Notes under the pieces: model-generated
The model's input: only the letters and a program-made list of their open reading frames with translations
Databases searched by the model: none
Told to the model about the DNA's origin: nothing
From: Microseira wollei NIES-4236
GTDB taxonomy: Bacteria; Cyanobacteriota; Cyanobacteriia; Cyanobacteriales; Aerosakkonemataceae
Direction: 5' to 3'
Length of the DNA: 64,000 bases
NCBI RefSeq assembly: GCF_020521235.1
Contig: NZ_BLAY01000015.1
Span: forward strand, 17,416 to 81,415
Translations under genes and position numbers: made by a program
In this document: in pieces, positions 9,642-17,955 of the stretch
Numbering within the stretch: the first letter of the stretch is position 1
How the letters are laid out: every line of letters begins with the position of its first letter

Positions 9642-10395
9642 TCTGTCTACCTCCACCGCAGAAATATAAATTTGCTGGCACAATAGTTTCTCCAATTTGC
9701 CAAGCTGCACCTCGAAAGTGTAGGTTTTTTAGCAAAGGTGCAGGTGGCATGGAAATTAGGTCAAACGAGAACATTTCTAAATTGGGTGGTAAGTCAGCAA
9801 CACTCAAATAAGCTTGACTGCGATATTCACCTTCTGGTAATGCAACGACTTCTAATTCATCCACAACATTGGTTTTAACTTTACTCAGGAATTTACCCAA
9901 GCGAATGTAATCCGGAATTTCAAAGTTTCCAAATACCAAAGTGCGAAATTTATTGCCGCGTTCAATCATTCTTAAACGCCCAGTTTGAGGAAAATTACTG
10001 GGTCTATACGAACTCGGTTTTTTGCCCTGTCTTTGCAACGGTAAATCTTCACGGGCGGTGGCGACGCGGTTGTTTGTCATGGCGTACCAATAACTATCAG
10101 AAAGTGCATTAAACCGTTCAAACCTAAAGGTAACTCTGCCATTTAAAGGTGAAGCGGGTAACACGTAACAATCTTGTGCAATGGGGGCTAAATCTTCTTT
10201 GTAAGTTGGTCGTCCAGTTCTATCACCTTGGAGGCGATAAGAGGAATTTACCCAGCCAAAAGCATAGGCAAGTGCATAATTCCCTATCGCCCCTTCAGTG
10301 TAATAGGTATCTGACAACTCCCTAGAGGCAAAAAAGACTGGTTCGATGCAAGATAACTCAATCATTCTTGCCTGTTGAAAAGGAAGTGGTGACAT
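9631..10395 (-). CDS. csc1: Cas5-type Cascade subunit Csc1
   Basis: Csc1 (Cas5d of type I-D) caps the 5' handle of the crRNA in the interference complex. The protein is 254 residues from 10395. A second in-frame ATG at 10365 (MIELSCIEPVFFASRE) gives a start closer to my memory of the family; neither has a strong ribosome site, so the start is uncertain. Family signs are PVFFASREL, the TYYTEG segment and NYALAYAFG near the N-terminus. It begins three bases after the csc2 stop, and its 3' end overlaps the start of cas3' by 11 bp. Confidence 0.88.
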   Translation of the reverse strand: MSPLPFQQARMIELSCIEPVFFASRELSDTYYTEGAIGNYALAYAFGWVNSSYRLQGDRTGRPTYKEDLAPIAQDCYVLPASPLNGRVTFRFERFNALSDSYWYAMTNNRVATAREDLPLQRQGKKPSSYRPSNFPQTGRLRMIERGNKFRTLVFGNFEIPDYIRLGKFLSKVKTNVVDELEVVALPEGEYRSQAYLSVADLPPNLEMFSFDLISMPPAPLLKNLHFRGAAWQIGETIVPANLYFCGGGRQNEQ

Positions 10396-10398
10396 AAA

Positions 10399-11412
10399 TT
10401 AACTCTCTACTTCAGCGGTGGCTTTTTTTCCCTTTCCTTTGGTCTTTTTAGTTTCTGTAGCAACTTGGCGGAAAGGTTCGTAAGACTGACTCAATCGTTT
10501 GAGGAAATTATCGCGTTCTGCTTCTGACCAATGACGATCTACATCGGCAATTAAAGCGGATAGTTCATCTTCAGAAAGTTGCATAGAAACACCGCGTTTG
10601 TTTTTCCAAGTGGCAATGACTTGTTGAGTGGCAGCTATGAGGCGATCGCTATGCAAAGGATGTTCTAAATTTTGCCCCAAAGCCTCATAAACAGCTTGTA
10701 CCAATTCCAGAGAACTAGGCAGTTCTTTGATGCTGCCAAATACACCTAAAATCTGGTTTTCCATCCGTCCCACGCGACTGGAAACAGCCCCGTAGCGAGT
10801 TGTCAAAAGAATGTTGCCAATGACATATCGCAATTCATCAGCAGTAATATCTTTCAGCGTGACTACATCTAGGAAATGAACGCCCGGTTTGATGTATTCG
10901 CTGGTATTTAATGCCGTCGAAGCGTTGCCTTTTTCATCGCGCATCGTGCCGGTTTCAAAAATAGCGTTAATCGTGCGATCGCCCACCAATTCAGTTGCAG
11001 GTAAAATACTAAAAGCATCCTCAGTCCAAATACGACTTTTTTGTGCGCCACCGCCACCTGCTGCAAAACCGTAGAGAAAACAATCTACGCACATTTCGCA
11101 AGGTGCATTGGTATTCAAAGCACAAAGAGAACCGTCTTTGGTGTATAAAAGTTCGTGCGCCCGTAAAAATTCCCGTCCGTAACGTCTTTCTGGTGCAACT
11201 TGTTTGCGCTTCGTCATCACCAAGCGTTGAATAATAGTTGTATCGGTTACACCCGCTTGAACAAACTCGCTACACATTGGTTCCCCAGAACCTTCTGTCC
11301 GCAAGATAGTTTCAGAATGCGTTGTCCTCAAAACAACTAAACTAATAAACCGTCCTTTGGGAAAGTTTTCATAAGTTTGAGCTAGAACGGGAGAAAGTTT
11401 TTCCACTGACAT
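10399..11412 (-). CDS. csc2: Cas7-type backbone subunit Csc2
   Basis: Csc2 (Cas7d) polymerises along the crRNA to form the I-D Cascade backbone. It has 337 residues, the usual length. Typical segments are FISLVVLRTTHSETILRTEG near the N-terminus, the Cys-rich CEMCVDCFLYGFAAGG (about residues 105-120), NTSEYIKPGVHFLDVVTLKD, and TTRYGAVSSRVGRMEN. The C-terminal tail is Lys-rich. AGGAGG sits six bases before the ATG, the strongest ribosome site of the operon, fitting a multi-copy subunit. It follows cas10d by 14 bp. Confidence 0.95.
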   Translation of the reverse strand: MSVEKLSPVLAQTYENFPKGRFISLVVLRTTHSETILRTEGSGEPMCSEFVQAGVTDTTIIQRLVMTKRKQVAPERRYGREFLRAHELLYTKDGSLCALNTNAPCEMCVDCFLYGFAAGGGGAQKSRIWTEDAFSILPATELVGDRTINAIFETGTMRDEKGNASTALNTSEYIKPGVHFLDVVTLKDITADELRYVIGNILLTTRYGAVSSRVGRMENQILGVFGSIKELPSSLELVQAVYEALGQNLEHPLHSDRLIAATQQVIATWKNKRGVSMQLSEDELSALIADVDRHWSEAERDNFLKRLSQSYEPFRQVATETKKTKGKGKKATAEVES

Positions 11413-11426
11413 AGTAACCTCCTAAA

Positions 11427-11861
11427 TTAAACAGTTGTAGTAGTTTCAGCAGAATTATTTTCAGACTTGCTTTTTAGCTGCTGACGCGCTTCCTCAAGGA
11501 AGAACAAATAAGCCGCTTCCAAAGTTTTTTGGTCAGCTAAAAGCTTTTCAGGACGAGCTTGGTAAACTTCTTGATAAAGCTGGCGCAAGACTTGGTAATA
11601 TTCCTTAATTTGCTCGTATTTAGTTGCACCCACACCATGCTCGCGAATGCGGTCTAGACGAGTATGATATTGCTGCACCAAAGCCGCAAAAATTACATCT
11701 AAATCTAAATGAGATTTTTGGGAACGAATAGCAGATGTAAAAGCCGTAAAAGGCTCAGCTTGAGCGGTGCGTTTAAAGGAACTACCCCAAATTTTAGCTT
11801 CAGCAGCTATTTGAGCAGCTTGTTTGAGATATTGCGTCAAAGGCGTGTTTTGATTGGGCAT
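11427..11861 (-). CDS. cas11d: Probable Cas11d small subunit from an internal start in cas10d
   Basis: Type I-D systems are known to make their small subunit (Cas11d) by internal initiation within cas10d. Here an in-frame ATG at 11861 (residue 751 of Cas10d) follows GGAGAG, six bases upstream of it. The product would be 144 residues starting MPNQNTPLTQYLKQ, entirely helical in character, with the same stop as cas10d. Length and position fit known Cas11d proteins. Production of the short form is inferred, not seen. Confidence 0.7.
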   Translation of the reverse strand: MPNQNTPLTQYLKQAAQIAAEAKIWGSSFKRTAQAEPFTAFTSAIRSQKSHLDLDVIFAALVQQYHTRLDRIREHGVGATKYEQIKEYYQVLRQLYQEVYQARPEKLLADQKTLEAAYLFFLEEARQQLKSKSENNSAETTTTV

Positions 11862-14111
11862 AAGGCTCTCCAGTAAAGTATTTAATGGCTCGCGAATGCG
11901 GATCCAAATTACACTCAAATTCGGTTCATCTTGTTCTCTCAAAGTCCAACGTAATAGGACATAATAAAGTTCGAGTGGTCTGGCACAAGCGCGGGCTAAG
12001 TCGTACAAACAATCATCCGCTTTCTGAATGCTGGCAACATTTATTGCAAGTTGGCTGATGCAGCGCAATCGCATCAAAATCTTCTCAGCATCTTGACGGT
12101 TATATTGTCCCGTTTCCAGCAGAGGTTGAAGCGTAGCAGGAATTCCTTCAACTCGTCCGTAAATATCATCTGATAATTCAACTTCCAAGTTTCCCCCAAC
12201 TGTGAAGGGAAAACCAAACTCTAGAGATAAAGACAGTTCTAAAGCAAGTCGCAGTGATTTGAGCAATGCTAAAGAATTATTAGTATCTCCCCAAAGTAGC
12301 GGAACGATAACCGTTGTATGAACAAATTCAGGACGTTTGGGAAAAGCAAAACCCACAACTTTATTGGCTTTAAATTCCAACAAATTATCTTTATATAGCT
12401 TAAGTTCATCAATTGTTACCGTACCGCCTTCAGCATTAGTAGCAGCAAGTTGCTCTAGATGTTCTCGCCATATTCTTAGCAGTTCTGGACAAGATCCTTT
12501 CGGCAATGCTAAGTGCAAATAGAGCGGGTCTTGTTTTTTAACAGCCGGGAAATTTGCCCCAACTGCCATTAATTGATAAGCTAAAGCTGCGATCGCATCG
12601 GCTTGTCTTTTGGGTTCGGCACTAATTCCACCCGGCAAACGATTAGAAAAAGCTTGCACTTTTGTACCAGGAGGCATGTTGGCAGAAATTAGTTCATCTG
12701 TTTCGCCTAAAGTAGAACCTAAAGAGCAACGCTTGCGCGGATTTGCTTCGATATACGCATCGAGTTCTTCAAATCCATTCCATCGAGTAGCAATGGGTAA
12801 ACTTAAACTTCTGGCAACTGCTGCGATCGCTTCATCAGAAACTTCTGAATCCGATGTTTGCGTGCTTTCTTTTCTTAATTGAAAAGATTCGCGCAACGCT
12901 GCTTCAATTCCTTCGATTCCTTTTGTAACTGCTTTGGCGGCAAATAAAGGTCGCCCATATTGTCCGTCAAAGGGTTCGAGGGCTGCTCTTTGTCCCTCAG
13001 AAATACCGACATGACTAGCAATCTTGTCCCAAACATCTTTGGTGTTGAGTCCGGTTTTTCGGTAGCTGAGATATGCAGCTTTTAATCCTTCTGCGATCGC
13101 AAACTCTTCTGCATTCCCAACGGGCAACAAACCAACCGCCGCCGCACTCGCTAAAGCCGTTTCACCAACTGCCTCTGACCATTTAGCGATATCTTTTCCA
13201 ATTTTGTCGGCTTTATAACCCGCTTTTTTCTTCTCCAAAAGGGCCAGCACGTTCAGCAGCACTTGCTCAATATCTTGCTGCATTGCTTGCTGGGCAATTT
13301 TAATGCCGTCTTTCGTCGGTAGTACTAGCTGTTCGATATTATTACCAAAAACTTGGTCAATCTTTCCTTGCCAACAAACCGCTATCTCTGTTGTTAAATC
13401 AACAGTTGGTAATGTTTCTCCTTCAAAAAGTTCTCCATCGGGAAAAATTGCCAAAGGATGCAACCCATACCTTTGCAAAACTTCCTCGCAAGCCCCCAGT
13501 AACAAAGCTGTGATGTAACCTCTATCTTCAGAAACCCGCACTCGGAAAAGTTTACAAGGACGATTAAAAGCCACAGTCAATTCTGTTTGAAGTTTCCTCA
13601 CCCGCTGTTGTTCTGGTATTCCTAAATCGAATAAATCCGCCGCCGTTAGCATTGCAGCCCAGCGATCGATCGCCTCATCTTCTGGGAAAAATAATGCTCC
13701 ATCAGTGCGATTATGACCTGAATGCCGCTCAATTAATCGTCTGGCTAATTCAAAATCATCTTCTGTAACAACGTCGAGTACACAAGCTTGTTCTAATTGT
13801 TCTCGCAAAAATTCCCGATTTCTCGCCAAAACTTTGACATTTCGCTCTTGGGAATCCAGCTTATTGAGATCGTGAACCGCCGTTGCTGCCAGCAATACAG
13901 GACGTTTATCTTCCGGGACTTTTCCGATTGAACTAACCGTCAACATAAACTGACAGGCAGAGTCGAGATGTTCTGCTAAAGTTGTCCCTTTCCTGACACC
14001 GTACTGGTGATGGTGTGCATAACGTTCGTAAAATCGAGGACGAATTTCGCTGAAATATCGCTCGTCCAAGGTTTTGGGAGGACGGTTTAAAAGCCGACGT
14101 TGGTTTGACAC
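11427..14111 (-). CDS. cas10d: Cas10d (Csc3) large subunit with HD nuclease domain
   Basis: Cas10d is the large subunit and signature protein of type I-D and carries the DNA-cutting HD domain missing from Cas3'. The 894-residue protein opens with an HD-type region: YAHHHQYGVRKG and AEHLDSACQF (residues 31-55), then the AVHDLNKLD motif near residue 78 and RHSGHNRTDG near 129. I see no GGDD motif in the palm region, so cyclic-oligoadenylate synthesis is not expected. The C-terminal ~144 residues are the helical small-subunit-like part. The start is GTG, with AGGAGG eight bases upstream. It is the first large gene of the cas operon. Confidence 0.96.
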   Translation of the reverse strand: MSNQRRLLNRPPKTLDERYFSEIRPRFYERYAHHHQYGVRKGTTLAEHLDSACQFMLTVSSIGKVPEDKRPVLLAATAVHDLNKLDSQERNVKVLARNREFLREQLEQACVLDVVTEDDFELARRLIERHSGHNRTDGALFFPEDEAIDRWAAMLTAADLFDLGIPEQQRVRKLQTELTVAFNRPCKLFRVRVSEDRGYITALLLGACEEVLQRYGLHPLAIFPDGELFEGETLPTVDLTTEIAVCWQGKIDQVFGNNIEQLVLPTKDGIKIAQQAMQQDIEQVLLNVLALLEKKKAGYKADKIGKDIAKWSEAVGETALASAAAVGLLPVGNAEEFAIAEGLKAAYLSYRKTGLNTKDVWDKIASHVGISEGQRAALEPFDGQYGRPLFAAKAVTKGIEGIEAALRESFQLRKESTQTSDSEVSDEAIAAVARSLSLPIATRWNGFEELDAYIEANPRKRCSLGSTLGETDELISANMPPGTKVQAFSNRLPGGISAEPKRQADAIAALAYQLMAVGANFPAVKKQDPLYLHLALPKGSCPELLRIWREHLEQLAATNAEGGTVTIDELKLYKDNLLEFKANKVVGFAFPKRPEFVHTTVIVPLLWGDTNNSLALLKSLRLALELSLSLEFGFPFTVGGNLEVELSDDIYGRVEGIPATLQPLLETGQYNRQDAEKILMRLRCISQLAINVASIQKADDCLYDLARACARPLELYYVLLRWTLREQDEPNLSVIWIRIREPLNTLLESLMPNQNTPLTQYLKQAAQIAAEAKIWGSSFKRTAQAEPFTAFTSAIRSQKSHLDLDVIFAALVQQYHTRLDRIREHGVGATKYEQIKEYYQVLRQLYQEVYQARPEKLLADQKTLEAAYLFFLEEARQQLKSKSENNSAETTTTV

Positions 14112-14124
14112 AATAGATCCCTCC

Positions 14125-14144
14125 TATGAGACTTTTTTCTCATA
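14125..14144 (-). promoter_or_regulatory. Hairpin abutting the cas10d ribosome binding site
   Basis: On the minus strand TATGAGA and TCTCATA form a 7-bp stem with a six-base loop, ending exactly where the AGGAGG of cas10d begins. Stable pairing here could tune translation of the first interference gene. This is inference from position. Confidence 0.4.
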
Positions 14145-14179
14145 AGTAAACTTGCCAAAATTCCGCGCTATATTTTCGA

Positions 14180-14206
14180 GGATAGTAGGAGTAGTAAACA
14201 CTATCC
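14180..14206. promoter_or_regulatory. Inverted repeat, candidate operator of the cas operon
   Basis: GGATAGT (14180-14186) and ACTATCC (14200-14206) are a perfect 7-bp inverted pair 13 bp apart, in the 136-bp gap between the small wHTH-like gene and cas10d. Direct GTAG words lie between and after them. It could be a binding site for either adjacent regulator; no experimental support is available. Confidence 0.35.
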
Positions 14207-14247
14207 CACTACCCTAGAGATGCTTGCAGCCAAGCGATCGCTCTACA

Positions 14248-14436
14248 CTAAATTACCAGTCGCCACTCGCGTCGTTGGCCTTCTACACGGCGATCTTCAA
14301 ACTTATAACCTCGTTTTCTTAGAACATGGATCGTTGCAGAAAATCGGTGGCTGATTTTCTCTACCAGTTCTTCAGTAGAGTGCCAGCGACCATCGGACAT
14401 CAGTCGCAGCAAACGATCTGGAAGACTTTCTTTCAT
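14248..14436 (-). CDS. Small winged-helix-like protein upstream of cas10d
   Basis: The ATG at 14436 gives a 62-residue protein. AGAGG lies nine bases ahead of it, and longer versions would add an unlikely N-terminus. The sequence (SLPDRLLRLMSDGRWHSTEELVEKI, then HVLRKRGYKFEDRRVE) has the rhythm of a minimal winged helix-turn-helix: helix, DGRWHSTEEL turn, recognition helix, then a wing with REWRLVI. I do not recognise a named family. It sits on the cas strand, 136 bp before cas10d and back to back with the WYL regulator. A local cas regulator is a reasonable guess. Confidence 0.65.
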   Translation of the reverse strand: MKESLPDRLLRLMSDGRWHSTEELVEKISHRFSATIHVLRKRGYKFEDRRVEGQRREWRLVI

Positions 14437-14599
14437 GGCATTTGCCTCTATTGGGTGTACAACCAGACAAGCCATGCGCTATAACTCTGGCTTTTTTGAT
14501 CGGTTTCTATTGTCCATACAGTTTATCGAAACCGGGCTTTATACACTTACAATAAAGAGTATTGCATACCAAAAAGCAAAATGCAAGTACATTTTGGCA

Positions 14600-15463
14600 A
14601 TGCCCAGAAAAAAAGACACGATAACACTGTCAATCCCGCCCGGAACTAAGGAGCAACTGGAAGCGATCGCTCGCCGCCTCAACATCTTTTGGGGTCAAGC
14701 TCCCAGTATTTCCGGGTTGTTAGTAGCGATCGCGCAAGCAACTGTAGAAGTCGGAAAGCCCTTTACCCTCGACTCCAACCAGGTAAAAGCCTTACAGCAA
14801 GCCATCAAAGCCTTAAACGATGCAGGTCAGATTGGGGAAGCCCAAACTGTACTTGCACTTTTAATCGAGCGAGGCAACCTGGAACCACCCCTGCGCCAGT
14901 CTCTCGTGAAACAACTCAGCCAACCCGCTAAAGGATGGCGGCCTGAGATTGAGGATCTGATGCAAAGACAACAGCCTTTCTATTTGCTCTACCGCAACTC
15001 CCAAAGCAACGAACTCGAATACACCGTGCGCCATGCCGAGGTTCGCTTCTTTGAGAAACGGTTCTACCTGCTGATTTGGTGTGAAGAGACTCAAGACGTA
15101 GAAAATGACATCCCCGATTTGCCCGAACTCTGGCACAATCGCTGCTTAAGTTTTGACCGCATCCAGTCGGTTTTGCCGATTAGCGGGGATTGGCGCGGTC
15201 AACTTGATGCCATTAAAGTGTACTTACAGTTTCGCGGCTGGATGGTCAAAGCGTATCAACTCAAAGATGACGATCTAGAGGATAAAGTCATTGGAGATGT
15301 CCGCCAGGTAGTGCGGCGCGTTGTCAATCCCTTCTGGTTGATTCGAGAAGTCTCGCGGTATTGGGAGGATTGCACCATTTTGGCACCAGAAGCAATGCGC
15401 GATCGCATCAAACAAAAACTAATCGACCTCTGCCGTCAATACGACTTAGAAATTAGGGATTAA
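14600..15463 (+). CDS. WYL-domain-type regulator divergent from the cas operon
   Basis: The 287-residue protein starts at MPRKKDTITLSIPPG (ATG 14600); the open frame extends further upstream but without a family-like N-terminus. Residues 1-40 look like a ribbon or helix DNA-binding segment (TITLSIPPGTKEQLEAIARR). The centre (PFYLLYRNSQSNELEYTVRHAEVRFFEKRFYLLIWC, in part) is WYL-like, and the C-terminal WCX-like part contains VVNPFWLIREVSRYW and ILAPEAMRDRI. In Synechocystis a homologous gene beside the I-D locus (sll7009) controls crRNA levels; a similar role here is inferred from family and position. It is read away from the cas genes. Confidence 0.8.
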   Translation: MPRKKDTITLSIPPGTKEQLEAIARRLNIFWGQAPSISGLLVAIAQATVEVGKPFTLDSNQVKALQQAIKALNDAGQIGEAQTVLALLIERGNLEPPLRQSLVKQLSQPAKGWRPEIEDLMQRQQPFYLLYRNSQSNELEYTVRHAEVRFFEKRFYLLIWCEETQDVENDIPDLPELWHNRCLSFDRIQSVLPISGDWRGQLDAIKVYLQFRGWMVKAYQLKDDDLEDKVIGDVRQVVRRVVNPFWLIREVSRYWEDCTILAPEAMRDRIKQKLIDLCRQYDLEIRD

Positions 15464-15483
15464 TACTCAACGCAATCTAAAAA

Positions 15484-15506
15484 GGGGCTTTAAAATATAA
15501 AGCCCC
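15484..15506 (-). terminator. Perfect 9-bp hairpin after the WYL gene
   Basis: GGGGCTTTA (15484-15492) and TAAAGCCCC (15498-15506) pair perfectly around AAATA. The run of five T follows the stem only on the minus strand, so as a factor-independent terminator it would best stop leftward antisense transcription. It may act in both directions, ending the WYL transcript as well. Confidence 0.55.
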
Positions 15507-15677
15507 GATAACTTTATGAAGGTTTATCATTACACCCTCATAAACTTTAGTTAAGAGAAACAAACCCAAACATATATTTGTTAAACCAATATGTGGAATT
15601 ACTCCAGCTTATCGAAAGTCGATTAAAACTGGAAATAGTGCGGCGATCGCAGAATTCTTATCGCCCAATTGTTGCTT

Positions 15678-16076
15678 ATGATGACCAAACTAGAGAAATA
15701 TTATAGAGTTCTTGAGCTTGAACCGGGCGCTTCCATAGAAGAAGTTAACCAAAGCTACAGAGACATGGTTTTTGTATGGCATCCGGATCGGTTTGTCAAC
15801 CATCCTCGATTGCACCAGAAAGCTCACGCCAAAATACAAGAAATCAACGAAGCGCGCGATCGCTTGCAATTTGCGGTACAGAAAGCCCCAACCATAAAGG
15901 CTGCACCGAAATCCTCCTCCAGAGTATCCCCCCCTGCTCGCTCTGGATCGACCGTGCAGCACAGCTATAAACCGAAAGTAAATACAGTTTGGGAAAGCAA
16001 CTATAAAACAGTAATGGATGAGCGCGTACAGGTTAGCTATCCCAACAAAATTGATGCTTCTGGCTGGTTGGATTAA
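15678..16076 (+). CDS. J-domain protein
   Basis: This 132-residue protein has an N-terminal J domain (residues 4-65): YYRVLELEPGASIEEVNQSY, then the HPDR motif (WHPDRFVNH), then KIQEINEARDRL. J domains stimulate the ATPase of DnaK-type chaperones. The rest is a Ser/Pro/Lys-rich low-complexity tail with no DnaJ zinc-finger or C-terminal substrate domain, so it is a small J-only co-chaperone. ATG codons at 15678 and 15681 are both possible; neither has a clear ribosome site, and TTG codons lie just upstream. It stands alone between the cas locus and the toxin-antitoxin genes. Confidence 0.85.
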   Translation: MMTKLEKYYRVLELEPGASIEEVNQSYRDMVFVWHPDRFVNHPRLHQKAHAKIQEINEARDRLQFAVQKAPTIKAAPKSSSRVSPPARSGSTVQHSYKPKVNTVWESNYKTVMDERVQVSYPNKIDASGWLD

Positions 16077-16122
16077 GGGAAAATCGCGAGGTTTGTTTAG
16101 TTTGGGGAATCGAGAGCGATCG

Positions 16123-16458
16123 CTATTCCTGCGGACGGTTGACGCGAATCAATTTACCCTGCAAACTTTCAACAGCCGCAATAGCTTCATTAATCCGCGT
16201 AGCCAATCTTTCTATTTTGCGATCATCCGTGCAAACGATAATCCCAGCATGGTTAGATTCTTGGAAGTGCAGTTTCATAAGATCGCGACGATTTTGCCTC
16301 AAAACTGCTGTTTCATTACTAACAGCAAAAGCCAGCACTTCTGGATCGGAATCTCCAGCATTTCCAGCTTGCTGAACAGTCATAACATCATGGCCTAAAG
16401 CCCGTAATAATTCCACAACTGGCAATGGAAATTGTTCATCGGCATAAAGCTTAGCCAT
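16123..16458 (-). CDS. DUF5615 PIN-like toxin, module 1
   Basis: The 111-residue protein (MAKLYADEQFPLPVVELLRA) belongs to the DUF5615 PIN-like family, putative RNase toxins. Conserved features include the early acidic residues (YADEQFP), GHDVMTV, and NRRDLMKLH followed by AGIIVCTDD. Its antitoxin partner ends three bases upstream, so the pair is an operon with antitoxin first. It is clearly homologous to the copy at 16928-17269; both end in RVN-PQE. Toxicity is inferred from family only. Confidence 0.88.
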   Translation of the reverse strand: MAKLYADEQFPLPVVELLRALGHDVMTVQQAGNAGDSDPEVLAFAVSNETAVLRQNRRDLMKLHFQESNHAGIIVCTDDRKIERLATRINEAIAAVESLQGKLIRVNRPQE

Positions 16459-16461
16459 AGA

Positions 16462-16803
16462 TTATACTTCAGATTCCATTGCTTCATCTTGCTCGCGGAT
16501 TGCTGTATCAATTTCCTCTGGATGCGCCTCAGCATAAGCCCAGACATTTACCAAATCGGCGGCACTAAGTTGCGGATAGCACTCAAAAAGTTCGGCATCG
16601 CTTGCACCTTGACGACGCAAACTGACAAACAGCCAAACAGGAAGGCGAGTACCGGCAATACAAGCATCACCACCCATCACACCAGGAGTTTTTGTAATTC
16701 CTGGGGAACCATTGCTTAAAGTTTTGGTCAGGATTTGTATAGCTTGGGCTTTTTCTACCGGACTCAAGGCAAGGAGTTGTTTTTCTAAATCTGTAGTTAG
16801 CAT
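16462..16803 (-). CDS. DUF433 antitoxin, module 1
   Basis: At 113 residues this is a DUF433 (VapB45-like) antitoxin. Residues 1-35 (MLTTDLEKQLLALSPVEKA) form a helical segment; the core GVMGGDACIAGTRLPVW is the DUF433 hallmark, followed by a C-terminal helical DNA-binding-like region (LFECYPQLSAADLVNVWAYAE). It precedes the DUF5615 gene by 3 bp. The acidic C-terminus (EQDEAMESEV) is the probable toxin-binding tail. The second module's antitoxin shares most of its length. Confidence 0.9.
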   Translation of the reverse strand: MLTTDLEKQLLALSPVEKAQAIQILTKTLSNGSPGITKTPGVMGGDACIAGTRLPVWLFVSLRRQGASDAELFECYPQLSAADLVNVWAYAEAHPEEIDTAIREQDEAMESEV

Positions 16804-16927
16804 ATGTGTGCGATACGCCTAACGGCACGCTGCGCGAACGCATTTCAATTCAAATCATCTTATCTTGCTATTTTAGTTTCTTAGCATAGGCAAAGCTTTC
16901 TCGTACAGTAGCTTGCCGCAGACATCG

Positions 16928-17269
16928 CTATTCCTGCGGACCGTTGACGCGAATCAACTTACCCGCTAAAGTTTCTTCACCAGCAATAGCTTCATTAATC
17001 CGCGTAGCCAACCTTTCAAAGTCCGGATCTTCCGTGCAGACAATGATGCCAGCATGGTCAGGTTGTAAAATATGCAATCGCATAAAATCACGGCGATTGC
17101 GGGTCAAAACGGCTCTTTCATTACTCACCGCAAAAGCTAACACCTCCTCATCGGGAATTCGCAAATTTGCCTTACCTGCTTCTCTAGCTGTTAAAACATC
17201 GTGACCAAAACTGCGTATAAATTCTACAACTGGCAGAGGAAAATTTTCATCTGTATAAAGATTTGCCAC
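16928..17269 (-). CDS. DUF5615 PIN-like toxin, module 2
   Basis: This 113-residue paralogue of the protein at 16123-16458 has the same landmarks: NLYTDENFPLPVVEFIRS, GHDVLTARE, NRRDFMRLH, and AGIIVCTEDPDFERLATRIN. By eye the copies share roughly 60% of residues, concentrated in the acidic PIN positions and the C-terminus. It is preceded by its own DUF433 partner with a 3-bp gap. The arrangement indicates duplication of the whole two-gene unit followed by divergence. Confidence 0.88.
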   Translation of the reverse strand: MANLYTDENFPLPVVEFIRSFGHDVLTAREAGKANLRIPDEEVLAFAVSNERAVLTRNRRDFMRLHILQPDHAGIIVCTEDPDFERLATRINEAIAGEETLAGKLIRVNGPQE

Positions 17270-17272
17270 TTT

Positions 17273-17599
17273 TCAGACTTCCTCATTTTCTCGAATTGTT
17301 TGTTCGATTTCATCTGGATGTGCTGCCGCATAAGCCCAAGCATTCACCAAATCAGCAGCAGTAAGATGGGGGAATGCCTCTAAAATACGAGCATCGCTCA
17401 TACCCAGACGACGATCGATTACCAGCGACCAAACAGGAATCCGAGTCCCTGCAATACAAGCATCACCACCACATACCCCCGGCGTCTTTTCAATCCCTTG
17501 CCAAGTATTGCTTAAACTTTGGACTAATAACTGTATTGCTTGGGCTTTCTCTACCGGACTTAAAGCGAGAAGTTGTTTTTTTAAGTCTGTAGTTAGCAT
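17273..17599 (-). CDS. DUF433 antitoxin, module 2
   Basis: The start is placed at the ATG 17599 (MLTTDLKKQLLALSPVEKAQ), matching module 1; the frame continues 41 codons upstream, but that part has no counterpart. The protein has 108 residues with the DUF433 core GVCGGDACIAGTRIPVW and a divergent helical C-terminus (LEAFPHLTAADLVNAWAYA). It forms an operon with the DUF5615 toxin 3 bp downstream. Differences around residues 58-75 may keep the two modules specific. Confidence 0.88.
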   Translation of the reverse strand: MLTTDLKKQLLALSPVEKAQAIQLLVQSLSNTWQGIEKTPGVCGGDACIAGTRIPVWSLVIDRRLGMSDARILEAFPHLTAADLVNAWAYAAAHPDEIEQTIRENEEV

Positions 17600-17727
17600 A
17601 GGTGGGCTGTTTACGCGCTCGCATATTTTACTTAAAATTTTATCTTGTGTAAGCTTGCCTTGATGCATCAGGCGAGCGTATATGCGATCCCCACCTAAAT
17701 GCCATAATAAAACAATAGACAAACCAG

Positions 17728-17955
17728 ATGATCGCTAGAGGTGAGATCGTGCGGCAAGTGCTTCTCTACACCGATGAAGATGGCTACTGGATAGCCGAAT
17801 GCCCCAGCTTACCAGGTTGCAACAGCCAGGGAAAAACCAAACAAGAAGCTATTACCAACATCAAAGAAGCAATCGAACTATACATCGAAGTGCTGCAAGA
17901 AAAAGGCCAACCCATACCAGAAGACCGCTTTGACATGATATTGATGGTTGTATGA
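17728..17955 (+). CDS. hicB: HicB-family antitoxin
   Basis: The 75-residue protein has the partial RNase H-like fold of HicB: LLYTDEDGYWIAECPSLPGC, followed by SQGKTKQEAITNIKEAIELY. It neutralises the HicA RNase. There is no added C-terminal DNA-binding domain, so it is the short form often found in cyanobacteria. The last codons overlap the hicA start by 4 bp (ATGA), which couples translation. It is read opposite to the DUF433/DUF5615 modules. Confidence 0.93.
   Translation: MIARGEIVRQVLLYTDEDGYWIAECPSLPGCNSQGKTKQEAITNIKEAIELYIEVLQEKGQPIPEDRFDMILMVV

Noticed and set aside
11427..14111. A type III system because of the Cas10-like large subunit
   Set aside because: No GGDD motif, no Csm or Cmr genes; Csc1, Csc2, HD-bearing Cas10d and HD-less Cas3' define type I-D.
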